Origin: Adiantum capillus-veneris
Lineage: Eukaryota > Streptophyta > Polypodiopsida > Polypodiales > Pteridaceae
Assembly (NCBI GenBank): GCA_014529385.2
Contig: CM043947.1
Span: forward strand, 102,732,811-102,796,810
DNA: 64,000 bases
Direction of reading: 5' to 3'
Part shown: positions 53,121 through 63,566 of the stretch, one piece after another
How positions within the stretch are numbered: position 1 is the stretch's first letter
Layout: the number at the start of each line of letters is the position of its first letter
Translations under genes and position numbers: made by a program
Notes under the pieces: model-generated
The model's input: the letters and a program-made list of their open reading frames with translations, nothing else
Told to the model about the DNA's origin: nothing
Databases searched by the model: none

Positions 53121-53235
53121 AGAAGAAGAAGAAGAAGAAGAAGAAGAAGAAGAAGAAGAAGAGAGTTTTAACGTTGTAGGAAACTATCCCAAGAGAGCTT
53201 AAAGATCTAGCCGACGAGGAGAGTTGAACTGAAGA
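53041..53235 (-). repeat. Family A LTR segment: (GA)n-(GAA)n plus 70-bp block
   Basis: (GA)n 53041-53117, (GAA)n to 53162, then GTTTTAACGTTGTAGGAAAC ... AAGATCTAGCCGACGAGGAG, nearly identical to 28991-29140 in the A1 3' LTR and in the same orientation. Confidence 0.75.
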
Positions 53236-53331
53236 CTTGTTATTCAAGAGGGAAATGGCATAACCAATCTACCACACTTGGGTGATAGAAAGGTTATACC
53301 ATTTTCCTCTTTTATTAGCGTGCACACACAC

Positions 53332-53333
<2 letters not shown>

Positions 53334-53382
<49 letters not shown>

Positions 53383-53627
53383 AATGAAATGTAATATTAA
53401 CGTCTTCAAAAGGCCAAAATGACCTATGAGACCAGAAGGTTACATGTGGTGAATCTAATACCAGGTCTAGGTCTGGGTACAAAAAGTACAAAGAACTGAA
53501 AAGAAAAGAAAATAGTGAGTAGGGGTGGGGTGAAAGCTGATACAAGGGGAATACAAAGGGTGAGCTGATACAATGGAGCTCTCTGATAGTATCCAAAAGT
53601 ATATATATAGCCTTTTAGATACTGATG

Positions 53628-53715
<88 letters not shown>
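53334..53715 (-). repeat. LINE 3' tail copy 2, with inverted addition and (TA)n-(GA)n
   Basis: 53380-53588 matches tail 1. GTATCCAAAAG ... CTTTTAGATAC (53588-53622) forms a hairpin, and CCTTTTAGATACTGATGTAT is the reverse complement of sequence next to tail 1 (near 51700-51730). A (TA)n-(GA)n compound microsatellite fills 53632-53714. Confidence 0.65.
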
Positions 53716-53717
<2 letters not shown>

Positions 53718-53761
53718 GTTAAAATTTTTTGAAAGGGTCTGGGTGCCTTTTTAGGCCTGGG

Positions 53762-54464
53762 CTATAGAGAGGCATGTTGTGAGTGCTCTGTGTGTGTTTT
53801 TCCCATATCCAACGTGTCCTCTTTACAAGTGGTTGTTGGGAATTGTGACGAACATGTAAAAATCTTTGTTTGCTGATATATTGTCTGCCGTATCTTCTCT
53901 ACATAATTAGGATAGTAAACCACACCGCAAGTCTCTCCCTTCCAGTAATAGTTTTTTATCTGACATAAATTACAATGCCATGCCAACCAAAACACCCAAG
54001 AAGCCCATAAACGCCAATGCATTCCTCTTTTGAGTAGACTCATGCTCTGCTAACAGTTTGTTCTCGCTTCGCCATAGCATACCGATCATATCTACCAAAT
54101 CAAGCGGAAAAAGAGACAAAAAGAGCTGGATTTCTGTGAACTCTCTTGGAATCTGTCCCAAATTTGGACCCACAATATCTTGAAACATCGGAAGTCTCTT
54201 GAATGTTCCCTCAGGCTCTACATGAAGCTTGCCCCCACTTTTCCATGAGGGCATGAACACATTAGATCAATCTGTTTCATCATTACTATTGTGCAAGACA
54301 CGAATTTCTGCTTCCAAGAGCTCATCCTCACACTCATCTTCTTCACCTACGGATGCATGTTTGTCTCTAGAATCATCACATGCTTCTTTATCAACAGGTT
54401 GACCTTTCTTAGTGTGTGGCTTCTGCAACTTACCCTGCTTCTTGAGCTGCTTGTACCTCTTCAC
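53762..54464 (-). pseudogene. piggyBac-like transposase N-terminal relic
   Basis: From ATG 54464: a basic start (KRYKQLKKQGKLQKP), an acidic stretch (EEDECEDELLEAEI), a TGA, then in the same frame FKRLPMFQDIVGPNLGQIPR, EFTEIQLFLSLFPLDLVDMI and ALAFMGFLGVLVGMAL. Near 53980 the frame shifts and continues IKNYYWKGETCGVVYYPNYV, EKIRQTIYQQTKIF. This is the piggyBac (DDE_Tnp_1_7) order: acidic N-terminus, P..F..FF...L.D.I, E..AF.G....G, I.DYW, P.F...M.R.RF..I...LHF. The DDD catalytic centre is missing. The enzyme cuts and pastes DNA at TTAA; family assignment by motif order only. Confidence 0.6.
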
Positions 54465-54530
54465 AAAACTATGGCTCCTCTCATGAATCCCATTGTGAGC
54501 AATTTGAACTCAAAGGCATTCAGCAAATAG

Positions 54531-55151
54531 AGGGGGCTAACTAATCTGGTTGATGGTCATTACATCTTTAAACCAAAGACCCATTGTTTGGGCTATCTGG
54601 TAAGTATTGCTGCTTAATTTGAGAAAGGAAAACAGATATTTATGCACGTGCCAGGGCATGAGGAATGAACTCAATTGACCTCATACAGTATTAGAATGTG
54701 TTTAATTTGTCTGATGGTTTCTAATATAATTGCTTATCACTGCTGCAGTTTGTGACTGGCCATGCTAATGAACAGTCATGCTACTTTACATTTGATCAGT
54801 CCAAACCAAGTGTTCGGAAGCACTCATCATTAAGGTTAGGACTAAACCTGTGTCTAATTTTTTCTGGTCTCTTAAATCTTACTTTTTTGGTTTTAGTGTA
54901 CTCTTCTGACACTGAAGTGTCCCCAGCAGAATATTTTACCAGCTCCAAAATAATGAGAAAACACCTTCAAAGAAGAAGGTAGCCCATCTGAAGGTGCAAC
55001 AAAACCAGATTCTTCCGCTTCCTACTCATCGTAGTACATTAGGAGCACCAAGACCACTGTGTGATTTTCTATCTCAAAGAGCGGGAATGGAGTCAATGCT
55101 AAATGTTAATGCTTTGCAAAGCCATGAATATATTGGCTCTAACATTTTCAG
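54531..55151 (+). other. Three in-phase exons of an unrecognised plant gene (fragment)
   Basis: Exon a 54531-54599 (after AG at 54529-54530, before GTAAGT), exon b 54749-54834 (after CTGCAG, before GTTAGG), exon c 54927-55151 (after CCCCAG, with CAG directly following as a NAGNAG alternative; before GTAAAA). Phases agree (0/0, 2/2) and the joined reading has no stop over about 126 codons. Readable pieces: GLTNLVDGHYIFKPKTHCLG, VTGHANEQSCYFTFDQSK, NNEKTPSKKKVAHLKVQQNQ, GAPRPLCDFLSQRAGMESML. I do not recognise the protein; no start or stop exon was found. It may be a decayed host gene or a transposon-captured fragment. It lies between the piggyBac relic and the LINE. Confidence 0.45.
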
Positions 55152-55784
55152 GTAAAAATGTTTTTCAAAGCAATGAGATGTCTTTCACAGTTTTACCATC
55201 AACTGATTTGTTCTAGTTCAAATAGTGTTATGTCTTTGCTGTATGAAATGGAGGTCCCACAGACAAGTTTTGTTTCTGAATACAGAGCTTAGCTAGAATT
55301 GTATCTTTTGATTTTTCAATCTTTCAATTTAATTAATCTATGTAATGTGGGTAAAGCTTGATTAGATTCCGGTTGGTCCTTCAAAATAGCATTAAAGTTG
55401 CTGCCATTACCGCTGTTCTAAGAGCTGCATACACCCTAGCAAGGGTGTCCAAGCGCGCACTGCCTAGGGTCTATATGGTGGTGATCACACAACAACATAG
55501 CTCACAAAGAAGTGTAGGGTCCTGTTTTAGGGCTTCATTGGCATCCTAACCTAAGGCCTTGTTCACACTCACTGGACATAACTCAAGTGCCCATCTTAGA
55601 TGTCTAGGGACGTAACACTCAATCATCCTCCATCACAAAAAGGGGCCAAAGAGCTAAAGCCTTTGGTAAAACCAATTGCCCCACTTAAAAGTTAAATAGC
55701 CAAAAAAAAAAACATTAGCTTGAAATCCAATGTGAGCATTTTTCACAGCCTAGTGAAAAAGAGAAAAAAGCCACCATATCATTA
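55152..55784. other. No gene recognised
   Basis: Could hold further introns or exons of the fragment to the left; none was readable. A-rich run near 55697. Confidence 0.35.
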
Positions 55785-55829
55785 TCCCAAGGGTGATCAA
55801 TTTGTTTCCCCCGAGAAAAGATCCTTCCA

Positions 55830-56609
55830 TTAGTTAAGAAAGCTGCCCATAGGGCTACAACCACCTACACTAGAGAGGGCTACATCAACCATAAGGGGAG
55901 ACTCTCCAATGAAAAACAGAATATGTACAATGGGGGCTAAATCAAGAGATGGGAGGAGGAAAGAGCCACACAGGTGGGTGGTAGTGCCATCTGGGCTCAC
56001 CCTGGACCATGGTGAAGAAGGGCCTTGGGCGCCAAAGTCGCAGGAAAGCCTCTCTGCGCGCTCCCGCGTGCGGTCGGAGCTGCCCTGAAGGCTCTCGAAC
56101 TGACCCTTGAGAGTATGGATCAACTCCAGCCAAAAGTCACGAAGTCTTTGCCGGTGGGATAGGACGACTCACGAGCCTCAAAGATGCAAAAGCAACGGGC
56201 CCGCCAAATGAACCAAAGTGTCAGGCCACGGACGAGCTCCCATCACACCTCTCTCACTGCACCACTCCTGGGGGGTAAGCTCTGTAGCAAGCTGGAGTGT
56301 AGGTCGACCCCCCTGGATCACTATCATCCTGCAGGTGGAAGATAGCTCAAACTGAAGCGCAGGGCCCATGAGGGTGGACCAAGCAGCAACACCCCAAGTG
56401 TATTGTCGCGCTGTGGAAAGAGCTGGCATCAGCCGAAGAACCTGAAGCCAAACCTGTTGTGCCATGGGGCAGTCCCATAGACAATGACACTGACTCTCCA
56501 GAGGGTGGTCACAAGTTGCACAAGCTGCCGAAAGTCCACTATGTACCAGCCAGCTCCCCACTGCTGTAGCTCTGGAACAAAGTGACTCGCCTCGGCTGTG
56601 GAGTCCCAC
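55830..56609 (-). pseudogene. LINE ORF2 C-terminus with zf-RVT domain
   Basis: From 56609 the frame reads a zinc-binding RT domain: CATCDHPLESQCHCLWDCPM ... QVWLQVLRLMPAL (C-x2-C ... H-x3-C), as found after the RT in plant L1 elements. It continues LMGPALQFELSSTCRMIVIQ with a stop near 56178 and, after a frameshift, an unrecognised tail to 55830. No RNase H is seen. Confidence 0.75.
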
Positions 56610-57764
56610 AACCGCTCCTAAAAGCCTGACAAGAAGTCAGCTGTGAGACCCTCTTCCTGCCAATGAAGTGCTATAGCAAGACGAGCCTCTCTCCGTGCAG
56701 CTAGTATGTGACGCCCCAATCGAACAATGTACTGAAAGAAAGGGATCTTAGGATGGTCGGTTGAAGAGAAGGGGTCTCTTCAAAACCACTCTCCAAGGTC
56801 CCACTACGCTCGTGCCAGAGGGCAACTCTCCCAAGCCCAAAGCCTTCAATGGCGTGTCTCAAGAGCTGCTTGGTTAGGATCCGTGACACAGGTCCTCCCA
56901 CAGATGCCCACTACTCGCATCCTCTGAAAACAACACTCTGCAACCTATTGAGCCTCTATTGAGACTCTATGTAGTCGACCCTCGCCCTGGATCTCGAAGA
57001 ACATGGGGGGTACGGACTCTGAGCAAGCACAAATTGCGATGAGGACCTCCAATTGTGTGAAGGCCCCCATCCATCTCGGAGCTGCTGTCTCTAGAGGGGT
57101 TAGCCACTCCGCTGGTAAAGCGTTTGTGATGTCTTGGCACATGTTGTGCACCCCTCTCATGCCTCGTAGGTGGAAGCTCTGAACCTCCTTTGGCAAACCT
57201 GAAAACTGAAGCCAGTCGTCGAGAGTGCGGGCCGGGTCCTCTGCCATGGGACCCTTGAGGCCTACTACCAACCAGGTGGCCTCTCTGAGTACAAACCATG
57301 GGGTTCCCAACAAGGGGCTGTCTCAAATGCTCCTCTATGCAATTGGGCTGGTGCTGCTCTAGGCCACTCCTTAGCTGCTCCCAAGACCGAAGTAGGCTCA
57401 CAAAAAACCGATCCTCCAATCTCTTGCTCAGACCAACTCTGCGTATCTTTGTGAAGATCCACCTGATGGAAGGGCTCCAAGGGCCTCCTGCATGAGGCAC
57501 TCGAGCTCGAAGTTGGTGAAGCAACAACTCCTTCCAGGGCTCCTCCCTTGGAAGCTGTTCTCTGATAACAAACTTTCCAAGAAGGGCTCTCCTTTGCTGT
57601 GCTAGGTCAATGGTCCCCAGCCCCCCCTGAGAAGATGGTAATGACTTGCCAGGCTACTTTGGCCCGGGCTAACTGGGTGTCGTGCCTTGACCAAGAAAGT
57701 TCCTAATCAGCCTCTGAAGCTGGCTAATACAGGAGCTCGAGAAAATCCAGCAAGACATGATGTA
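56610..57764 (-). pseudogene. LINE ORF2, region between RT and zf-RVT
   Basis: Broken frames: GGLGTIDLAQQRRALLGKFV-like sequence near 57540-57610, EPFHQVDLHKDTQSW-type remains, LDDWLQFSGLPKEVQSFHLR, EWLTPLETAAPRWMGAFTQL. This is the thumb and connection region typical of plant L1 (GGLG.....N.ALL.KW). Many indels. Confidence 0.65.
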
Positions 57765-58830
57765 TCACATAGTAGCCAACAACACCTGGTTGGCCACTAC
57801 AACTCTGCCTACCAAAGAGAGCCGTTCGGAACTCCAATGCAACAACTTCCTCCTAATGGACAGGAGGAGGGGAGGAGTCTGATGCTCGGGGGACAAGTCC
57901 AGGCCAACATGACAACCCAAGTATTGAACTGTAGTCCGAGGGTGGATCCATCTAAAACCCTCTCTTGGAGACCAATCCGGTGTAGGAACATTGCCAACCC
58001 AGAAAGCTATAGTCTTCCTCCAGTTGATCAATGCGCCTGATGCACAACAGAACACCTCAAGATCCTGCTCACACCTGTGCAGATTGGCCTCTTGGCCCTT
58101 CAAGTACAAGGCTGAGTCGTCGGCAAACTCAACGTCAAGAAGCTCATCTGCCCTAATAGGAAGCTCAAGACCACGCAAACCAACCTGCTGAGAACCTAGA
58201 ATCTGCTCATCGCCTTAGCATAGAACAGAGAGAGAATGGGGGCAAGAGGGCAACCCTGTCTGACCGAACGCGTGAGCAAGAAGCGTTCCCCTCTTCCCCC
58301 TGCCAAGAGCATCTGATTGTACGCATGCTTGTAGAGAGCTGACACACCTTTGATCCAAGCATTTGAGAAACCCATCCTGCAGAGAGTGCCTCCAGGAAGT
58401 CCCAGTCAACTCTGTCGTAGGCCTTCTCAAAATCGATAAGAAGTATCACCAAATCCTCTCCTCAGAGACGCACTACGGCAGAGGCCTCCCAAAGAGTGAA
58501 GATGTTGTCAAGGATACTACGCTCCTTGACAAAACTTGTCTGGGTCCCATGTATGATGCTCTCGAGTAGCGGCTGAATCCTCAAGCTCAGAGCCTTTGCC
58601 AGAATTTTGTATGATGAGTTGAGGATAGTGATGTGTCATCATCTCATCCAAGGAGCCTCCCTCCTTGGGAATAAGGTAGATCAGGGCCTCACTCATGCTG
58701 TTAGGCATCTCACCAGTGTGCAGGGTGTACTGAAATGCGTTGCAAAGATCTGAACCAAGCAATTCCGAGTACTCCAAAAAGAAGCTGGGAGTCAAACCGT
58801 CCTCCCTTGGATAGCTACCACGGGGGAGTG
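57765..58830 (-). pseudogene. LINE reverse transcriptase
   Basis: From 58800: GLTPSFFLEYSELLGSDLCN, LIYLIPKEGGS, then QTSFVKERSILDNIFTLWEA and VILLIDFEKAYDRVDWDFLE (RT motif A with its Asp), GLPSCPHSLSVLC-like remains of the SPxLF region, and EFADDSALYLKG (58120-58140), the catalytic ADD. YLGCHVGL and a leucine-rich part end at 57765. Reverse transcriptase copies LINE RNA at the nicked target. At least four frameshifts. Confidence 0.85.
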
Positions 58831-59640
58831 CTCTGAGGGACTCATGGAGCTCCTCTAGCTTAAGAGGGAGCTCTAGTCTCTATCGCATCTCCTCAGTAAC
58901 AAGGCAAGGCATCTATGCCTAGACCTGCTCTCTCCATGCCTCCTAACATTCTAACTGAGGCTCAACCTACAGTAGAACACGGTAAAAGTCAGTAGAACTG
59001 TACGCATATCCTCGGGCTCTGAAGCAATTGACCCGTTCGGTCTTCTCAACTGGCTGACACTCAAGTGTGCATGGCGTGGCCCCACAGTCTCAAATCCCCC
59101 CCAGTAACTCTTATCACCCACTTGGGTCCACTGAGATACCTGCCGATGGAAGGCAAACTCATGCCACCTCTTGTTTAGCTTGCTGCATCTGCTCCTCCAA
59201 CCAAGGACTGTCTGGATGTTGCTTCTGCATCCTCTGCAAAGAAACAATCCCCCGTCGGAGACGCTGCTCCTCCTCCTTGGCTGTAGCCAAGCGAGCTGTA
59301 GACTCCTAGAGGCAGAAACAACTGAGCTCTGCCAGTCGAGAGGCCATTCTACCAGCAGGGGTGTCCTGGGTGTCCAAACTCGCTGTCCACAGTGCCTCCA
59401 CTCGCTCTCTAAGCTCTGAATCCAGCAAGATCCTCTCAAGGATGCAACCCCCCCTCCTATGTTTGTCTGTCATGGAGAGTACTGGCCCATGGTTAGAAAA
59501 AGTAGTCCCTGCTAGGATGCAGGCAGATCCCCCATGTCATAGATGTGGTCGCTGGTGTAGAAGAGGGCGGTCAGAGCGAGAGAAAGCCAAGCTGTCTGGG
59601 GGCCTCACAAAGCCAGAGTGCTGCCAAACATCAGAAACCC
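58831..59640 (-). pseudogene. LINE ORF2 linker between endonuclease and RT
   Basis: The open stretch 59439-58951 has ARRRSSVSDGGLFLCRGCRS-type remains and WHEFAFHRQVSQWTQVGDKS followed by FFETVGPRHAHLSV-like sequence, the plant L1 linker (W...GD.N..FFH). Low domain resolution. Confidence 0.6.
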
Positions 59641-60188
59641 TCAATAGTCATACATAGACTCCCAAGCTATCAACTCAGCCCCGTGCATAGAAGCATGGCC
59701 ACCTCCAATCCTGTCCGAGGGATCCTCCAACATGTTGAAGTCTTCCCCAACACACCACTGCTCTGCATGCAACAAAGACTCTACAATATGCGACCAAAAC
59801 TCTGCTCGTGCACTTGCCACGTTGGGTGCATATATGTTCAGGAAACCCATGAGGCAACCCTGAACTGCATAGTAATCCACTGTGCCCTGCCTAGCACAAT
59901 AACACCTCTGCCCACAATGGCCTGCTGCCATGAGTCCGCACTAGTCATACATACCCCGCCTTGGATGCCTCAAGGGCCAAATGCATCTGACCAAAATGTC
60001 TCATAGCGACCACGCAAAATCTGACCACATTGTCTAATGCGGCTCTCGCAGAGATGATGCTCCTATAGCATAAGAATATCGATCTCACCACCCACAAGGC
60101 ATCGTTGAATCTCTTGATGCAACCGACCCCTCTGACGTTGAAATTGGGCCCCTCCTAATCCTTGCACATTCCATGAGATGATCCTCAT
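59641..60188 (-). pseudogene. LINE APE-type endonuclease
   Basis: ATG 60188 starts MRIISWNVQGLGGAQFQRQR, the canonical ISWNVRGLG start of plant L1 ORF2. A TAG replaces the Gln of LQEHHL (about 60068). The later part, in another frame, reads MGFLNIYAPNVASARAEFW and VGEDFNMLEDPSDRIGG with the GDFN catalytic motif as GEDFN. It nicks target DNA to prime reverse transcription (family knowledge). Confidence 0.85.
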
Positions 60189-60192
60189 GGAG

Positions 60193-61138
60193 TCAGTGAG
60201 AAAGAAGAGATGCTGCAGCAACAGCCAACCTCACTATCGCTGAGGCTGGCTTGGATGGGGAGAAGTCCGCATCCGAGCGACCTCTAGACAAGCACGACTG
60301 AAGTGACTGTCCCACCCAAGCCGAGCGTGTAGTCCGTAAGGCCACCTCCTCTGTCCAAGAATCCTCGTGTATAAATACATAGCACGGGGGGTTCTGAGTG
60401 TCAACAAACAAGTGTACCGCAATGTGCTTGCAACCTGCTGCATCTGGCGGCGTCTCACTAAACTTGGCTAGAGACCAAAGTGTCTGTAACAGGTCTGTCA
60501 CCCCCAAGTCCCCTGTGTGGTGTAAGAACTCAATGGCCTGGACCTGGAGCCAGTGCAGGGTCCACTCTGTATGGTTCCTGCCGCACACCGGAAGAGAGAA
60601 ACCTACCTCTGTATTTAGAGCCTTAGTGCCTCGGGTAGCTAAAAAGAGGACGTGAACTCGAATTTCGAAAACAAGCTTCCTCCAAGTCGGAAGATGGGTC
60701 ACCAAGGAAGCGTGTAAGCTGTAGTCGAAGAAGTCCCATCATCTGCGAATGTCGAAGTTGGTCAAACCACGAGGAACTACTGCAAAAGGAGAGGTCCGGA
60801 TCAACAGAGGCGTCCTCAGGTGGGGCTGCCCCTCTCGAGCCATGGGACTCATAGCAAAAGCACTACCAAGAGACCGTCTTACTGCGGATGTGTGTCCAGC
60901 CCCCTACATCTGAGGGGGATGGGTTGGGAGATGAGACTGATGGCCCCACCGAGGAGAGAGGAGCGGGAGGGGGGGGGAGGCGGTGGAGGGGGCCTCCTCA
61001 GAGGACTCCTGCTATAGGAGGTCAAATCAGTTCCCTGTTAGAACCCAATGCTGCTGAGCTGCAGAAGGACGGCCACCAAGGGGGGTAGTGTGGCGAGCCC
61101 GTCCCTGTTGACGGCAGCCAGGCACCTCCTGCCAACCA
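60193..61138 (-). pseudogene. LINE ORF1 C-terminal part
   Basis: An open stretch 60705-60193 (170 codons) ends 4 bp before the ORF2 ATG. It contains SLPVCGRNHTEWTLHWLQVQ and AAGCKHIAVHLFVDTQNPPC, with no known domain. Upstream (to 61138) the frames are broken and proline- and glycine-rich. It joins the zinc-knuckle part across the solo LTR. Confidence 0.5.
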
Positions 61139-61143
61139 TTAGC

Positions 61144-61694
61144 TGTCACAAACTGCTGACGTGGCTGGCCCCCGGACACACACACACCCTGCTGACGTGG
61201 CAACAATGCAGAAATTGCACCGATAGGCTGACATGGCACTGTACGGACAACCGCAAAATGCGTTGACATGATGACGTGTCAGCGTATGGACTTTCGTGAT
61301 TTATGCTGATAGTACGGACTTCCGCAAATCGTGCTGCCAGCTTTTGGGGATTAATGCTTTTGAGTTGAGAAGCTTTTGAGAGATCAATTGCTTTTATTTT
61401 TAACCGATTTTGGGGCTCTGCATTTTGGCAACCCTTGTAACAATAAATAGCTCTCTTTGGTCTCATTACTCAGAGCATCTGGACGTAGAGTCTGAGTGTG
61501 AGATCCCAGAGACTCCCTTGTACTTTGTACAGAGATTAATATAAAAAGAAATACCGAAAGGGCACTCGTCTTTGGGGCCAATACCTCTTGGCACGAAACT
61601 ACGTCGGACCGTGTCGTCTTTTGTGAAGTGTTTTGAAGTGAATCTCTGCTGTGTCGCGGTAGAATCTAGACTTGGGGTGCCCAAGTTTGTTACA
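61144..61694 (+). mobile_element. Solo LTR B3 (551 bp) inserted in LINE ORF1
   Basis: Edges TGTCACAAACTGCTGACGTG and GTTTGTTACA. Flanks TTAGC (61139-61143) and TCAGC (61695-61699) are a 5-bp duplication with one change. The conserved box is at 61554-61583. It lacks PBS and interior, so it formed by LTR-LTR recombination. Confidence 0.85.
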
Positions 61695-61766
61695 TCAGCT
61701 GGCTGGTTGTTGGCCTTTGTCGAGGTACCAACCTATGTGTCCTGGGTATCTGTCTGCTGGGCCTGC

Positions 61767-62417
61767 TCAGCCCTGGGAGGCTGCGCAAGTGGGTCGAGAT
61801 CTCCTACGAGGACAGGCCTTTGCTAAGTGGCCCATTTGCTTGAAAATGAAACACTGGTTCGGGAGACCCGAATACTCCACACGCTGTCTGATCCAACCTC
61901 CACTTGCCTGAGGCAGCAGTATCACCTTCGGGAGGGAGTGTGTGTCTCGAACAAGAACCACACAGTAGGCAAACGTGCGGCCTTGGCCACAACTGAAGGT
62001 GCAGTGCGTGGTGACTCCGAAACCGTCCCGAACATGGAACCAATCCTGGGAAGTAAAGGGAGATACTCTCTCCTCAGGCGTGAGAAGCAGACCGAAATAG
62101 GCAAGTCGGCCTCCTCCTCAAGCGCATTTGTAGTAGGGTCAAAATCATGTTGCCATCGTCTAAAGTAAGCTCGAGTTGCTCGGATGCCGAGCGGGCTCGT
62201 CAATATCACCTTGGCCGTCATCTCTGGAGACTCGAACTCTATCTGGTTATACCCTCTCTCGATGATCTGGACATTGGTGATCTTGCCCACATCGAAGAGG
62301 AGTCGGGCCAAGCTCGCTTTCTCTTCAGGCGAAAGGTGCAAGCCGAAGGGTCGGCTCCGCGGTGTCGGGCAAGGGGCCTTCTATGGAGTCCCTCTGAGGT
62401 GGAGCAGGGGCCGCCAT
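61767..62417 (-). pseudogene. LINE ORF1 N-terminal part: DUF4283-like domain and zinc knuckle
   Basis: ATG 62417 (MAAPAPPQRDSIEGPLPD), one frameshift near 62345, then an open stretch with EEKASLARLLFDVGKITNVQ, IEFESPEMTAKVILTSPLGI and WQHDFDPTTNALEEEADLPI, the DUF4283 RNA-binding pattern of plant L1 ORF1. A second shift near 61925 leads to VEYSGLPNQCFIFKQMGHLA and KACPRR, a CCHC knuckle whose second Cys is Phe. Confidence 0.75.
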
Positions 62418-62818
62418 TCTGTGTCTATTGCTGTAAAAAAGACGACGTGGGCGTCGAGGCGTTAAACAGGAGGCTGAAAAAACAGCCTACAAGCAGGTTG
62501 ATAGTGTGGCAGGAAGGGGAGTGAGGCGGGGGGTTTGGAGAGGGGGGGAGCGCGTGAATTTAGGGATTTTTGGTGGTTATGCAGCGATGGCGGGCGAGCA
62601 GGCAGGGCTGCCAAGGGGTGGGTGGACAGGGGCGTAGGAGGCGGGCAGGGGCGGATAGGCAGGCTGCGGCGCCAAGGGAGCTGCACCCAGGGGCGGCAGA
62701 ATCAACATGTAGGGGAGAAGGATACGCGAGGGCGAGAGGGGGCAGCTTCAAGTGATGGCGGGGGGGAGCGAGCAACAGCAATGAGCAGTCGAGTGCATTC
62801 TTCTTGAACTTGTGCTTT
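62418..62818 (-). promoter_or_regulatory. GC-rich 5' region of the LINE
   Basis: G/C-rich on the template side, with GGGCGGG-type runs (62520-62770), ending exactly at the right target duplication. Plant L1 promoters lie in the 5' UTR, so this is the likely internal promoter. Confidence 0.5.
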
Positions 62819-62833
62819 TCCCAAGGGTGATCA

Positions 62834-63329
62834 TGAATAGATTGGAAACTTAAACACATAATGGGAATGCCTCCCAATCTTTAGAAAACAAGATTGCATA
62901 GTGTTAAATATTGTACACCCTTAAGGGGTCCATCTCTTAGTTAGAACTGGGTAACTTAATTGACCAAATGGTAAAAGATTAGCTTGGAATCCACATGGAT
63001 GATGGGATAGGCGAAGCTGGTGGAGAGCGAGTACAGTCGATAGCTCGCCCACTTCAAATCACACTTTAGGTGCACAAACTTCACATTAAACAATTTCTGC
63101 AAGAGGCAAGAGAGGCCGAGTTCCTTCCACAGATGTGTTGACCCCTAAGGTAGACGTCCCTAGCAATTTTTCTTTATTATGTTCATGCTACAAAGTAGTT
63201 CAACTACTATCTATTTGAAGAGGCAATATCTGCAAGACACAAGAGAGGCGGAGTTCCATATGGAGATGCGTTGGCTGCTAAGGTAGGTGTGTCAGAGTGT
63301 GCTGCGGGAGAACAGAGGAAAGAATTTCG
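62834..63329. other. No gene recognised; pre-insertion flank of the LINE
   Basis: Two related phrases, GCAAGAGGCAAGAGAGGCCGAGTTCC (near 63100, shown in pieces GCAAGAGGCAAGAG and GGCCGAGTTCC) and GCAAGACACAAGAGAGGCGG (near 63232), indicate a diverged duplication about 130 bp apart. Confidence 0.4.
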
Positions 63330-63331
63330 AA

Positions 63332-63375
<44 letters not shown>

Positions 63376-63566
63376 GAAATGTTATATTAACGTCTTCAAA
63401 AGGCCAAAGTGACCTATGAGACCAGAAAGTTACAATGCGGTGTATCTGATACAAAGTCAGATTAACAAAATAAATTAAACTAGGATAACAAAATATAAAT
63501 ACTGCGGGATCCTAAACTAAGCAGTACAATGTGAAGAAAATATGGGAGGGGAGTAGAGATCCATCT
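63330..63566 (-). repeat. LINE 3' UTR and (TC)n tail, copy 3
   Basis: (GA)n 63330-63372 on the plus strand, then AATGAAATGTTATATTAACG, TCTTCAAAAGGCCAAAGTGA and CCTATGAGACCAGAAAGTTA matching tails 1 and 2. It follows directly after the ORF at 63567. Confidence 0.7.

Larger units (their letters stand above)
55800..62818 (-). mobile_element. L1-type LINE bounded by 15-bp target duplication
   Basis: TCCCAAGGGTGATCA occurs at 55785-55799 and 62819-62833, exactly flanking a minus-strand element with ORF1 (DUF4283-like, zinc knuckle), ORF2 (endonuclease, RT, zinc-binding C-terminus) and a GC-rich 5' region. A short A-rich 3' end (AAACAAAT) abuts the left duplication. Excluding the nested solo LTR it is about 6.5 kb, full length for a plant L1. 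ORF1 stop and ORF2 ATG are 4 bp apart. All ORFs carry frameshifts and stops, so it is dead, although the duplications are still identical. Confidence 0.85.
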
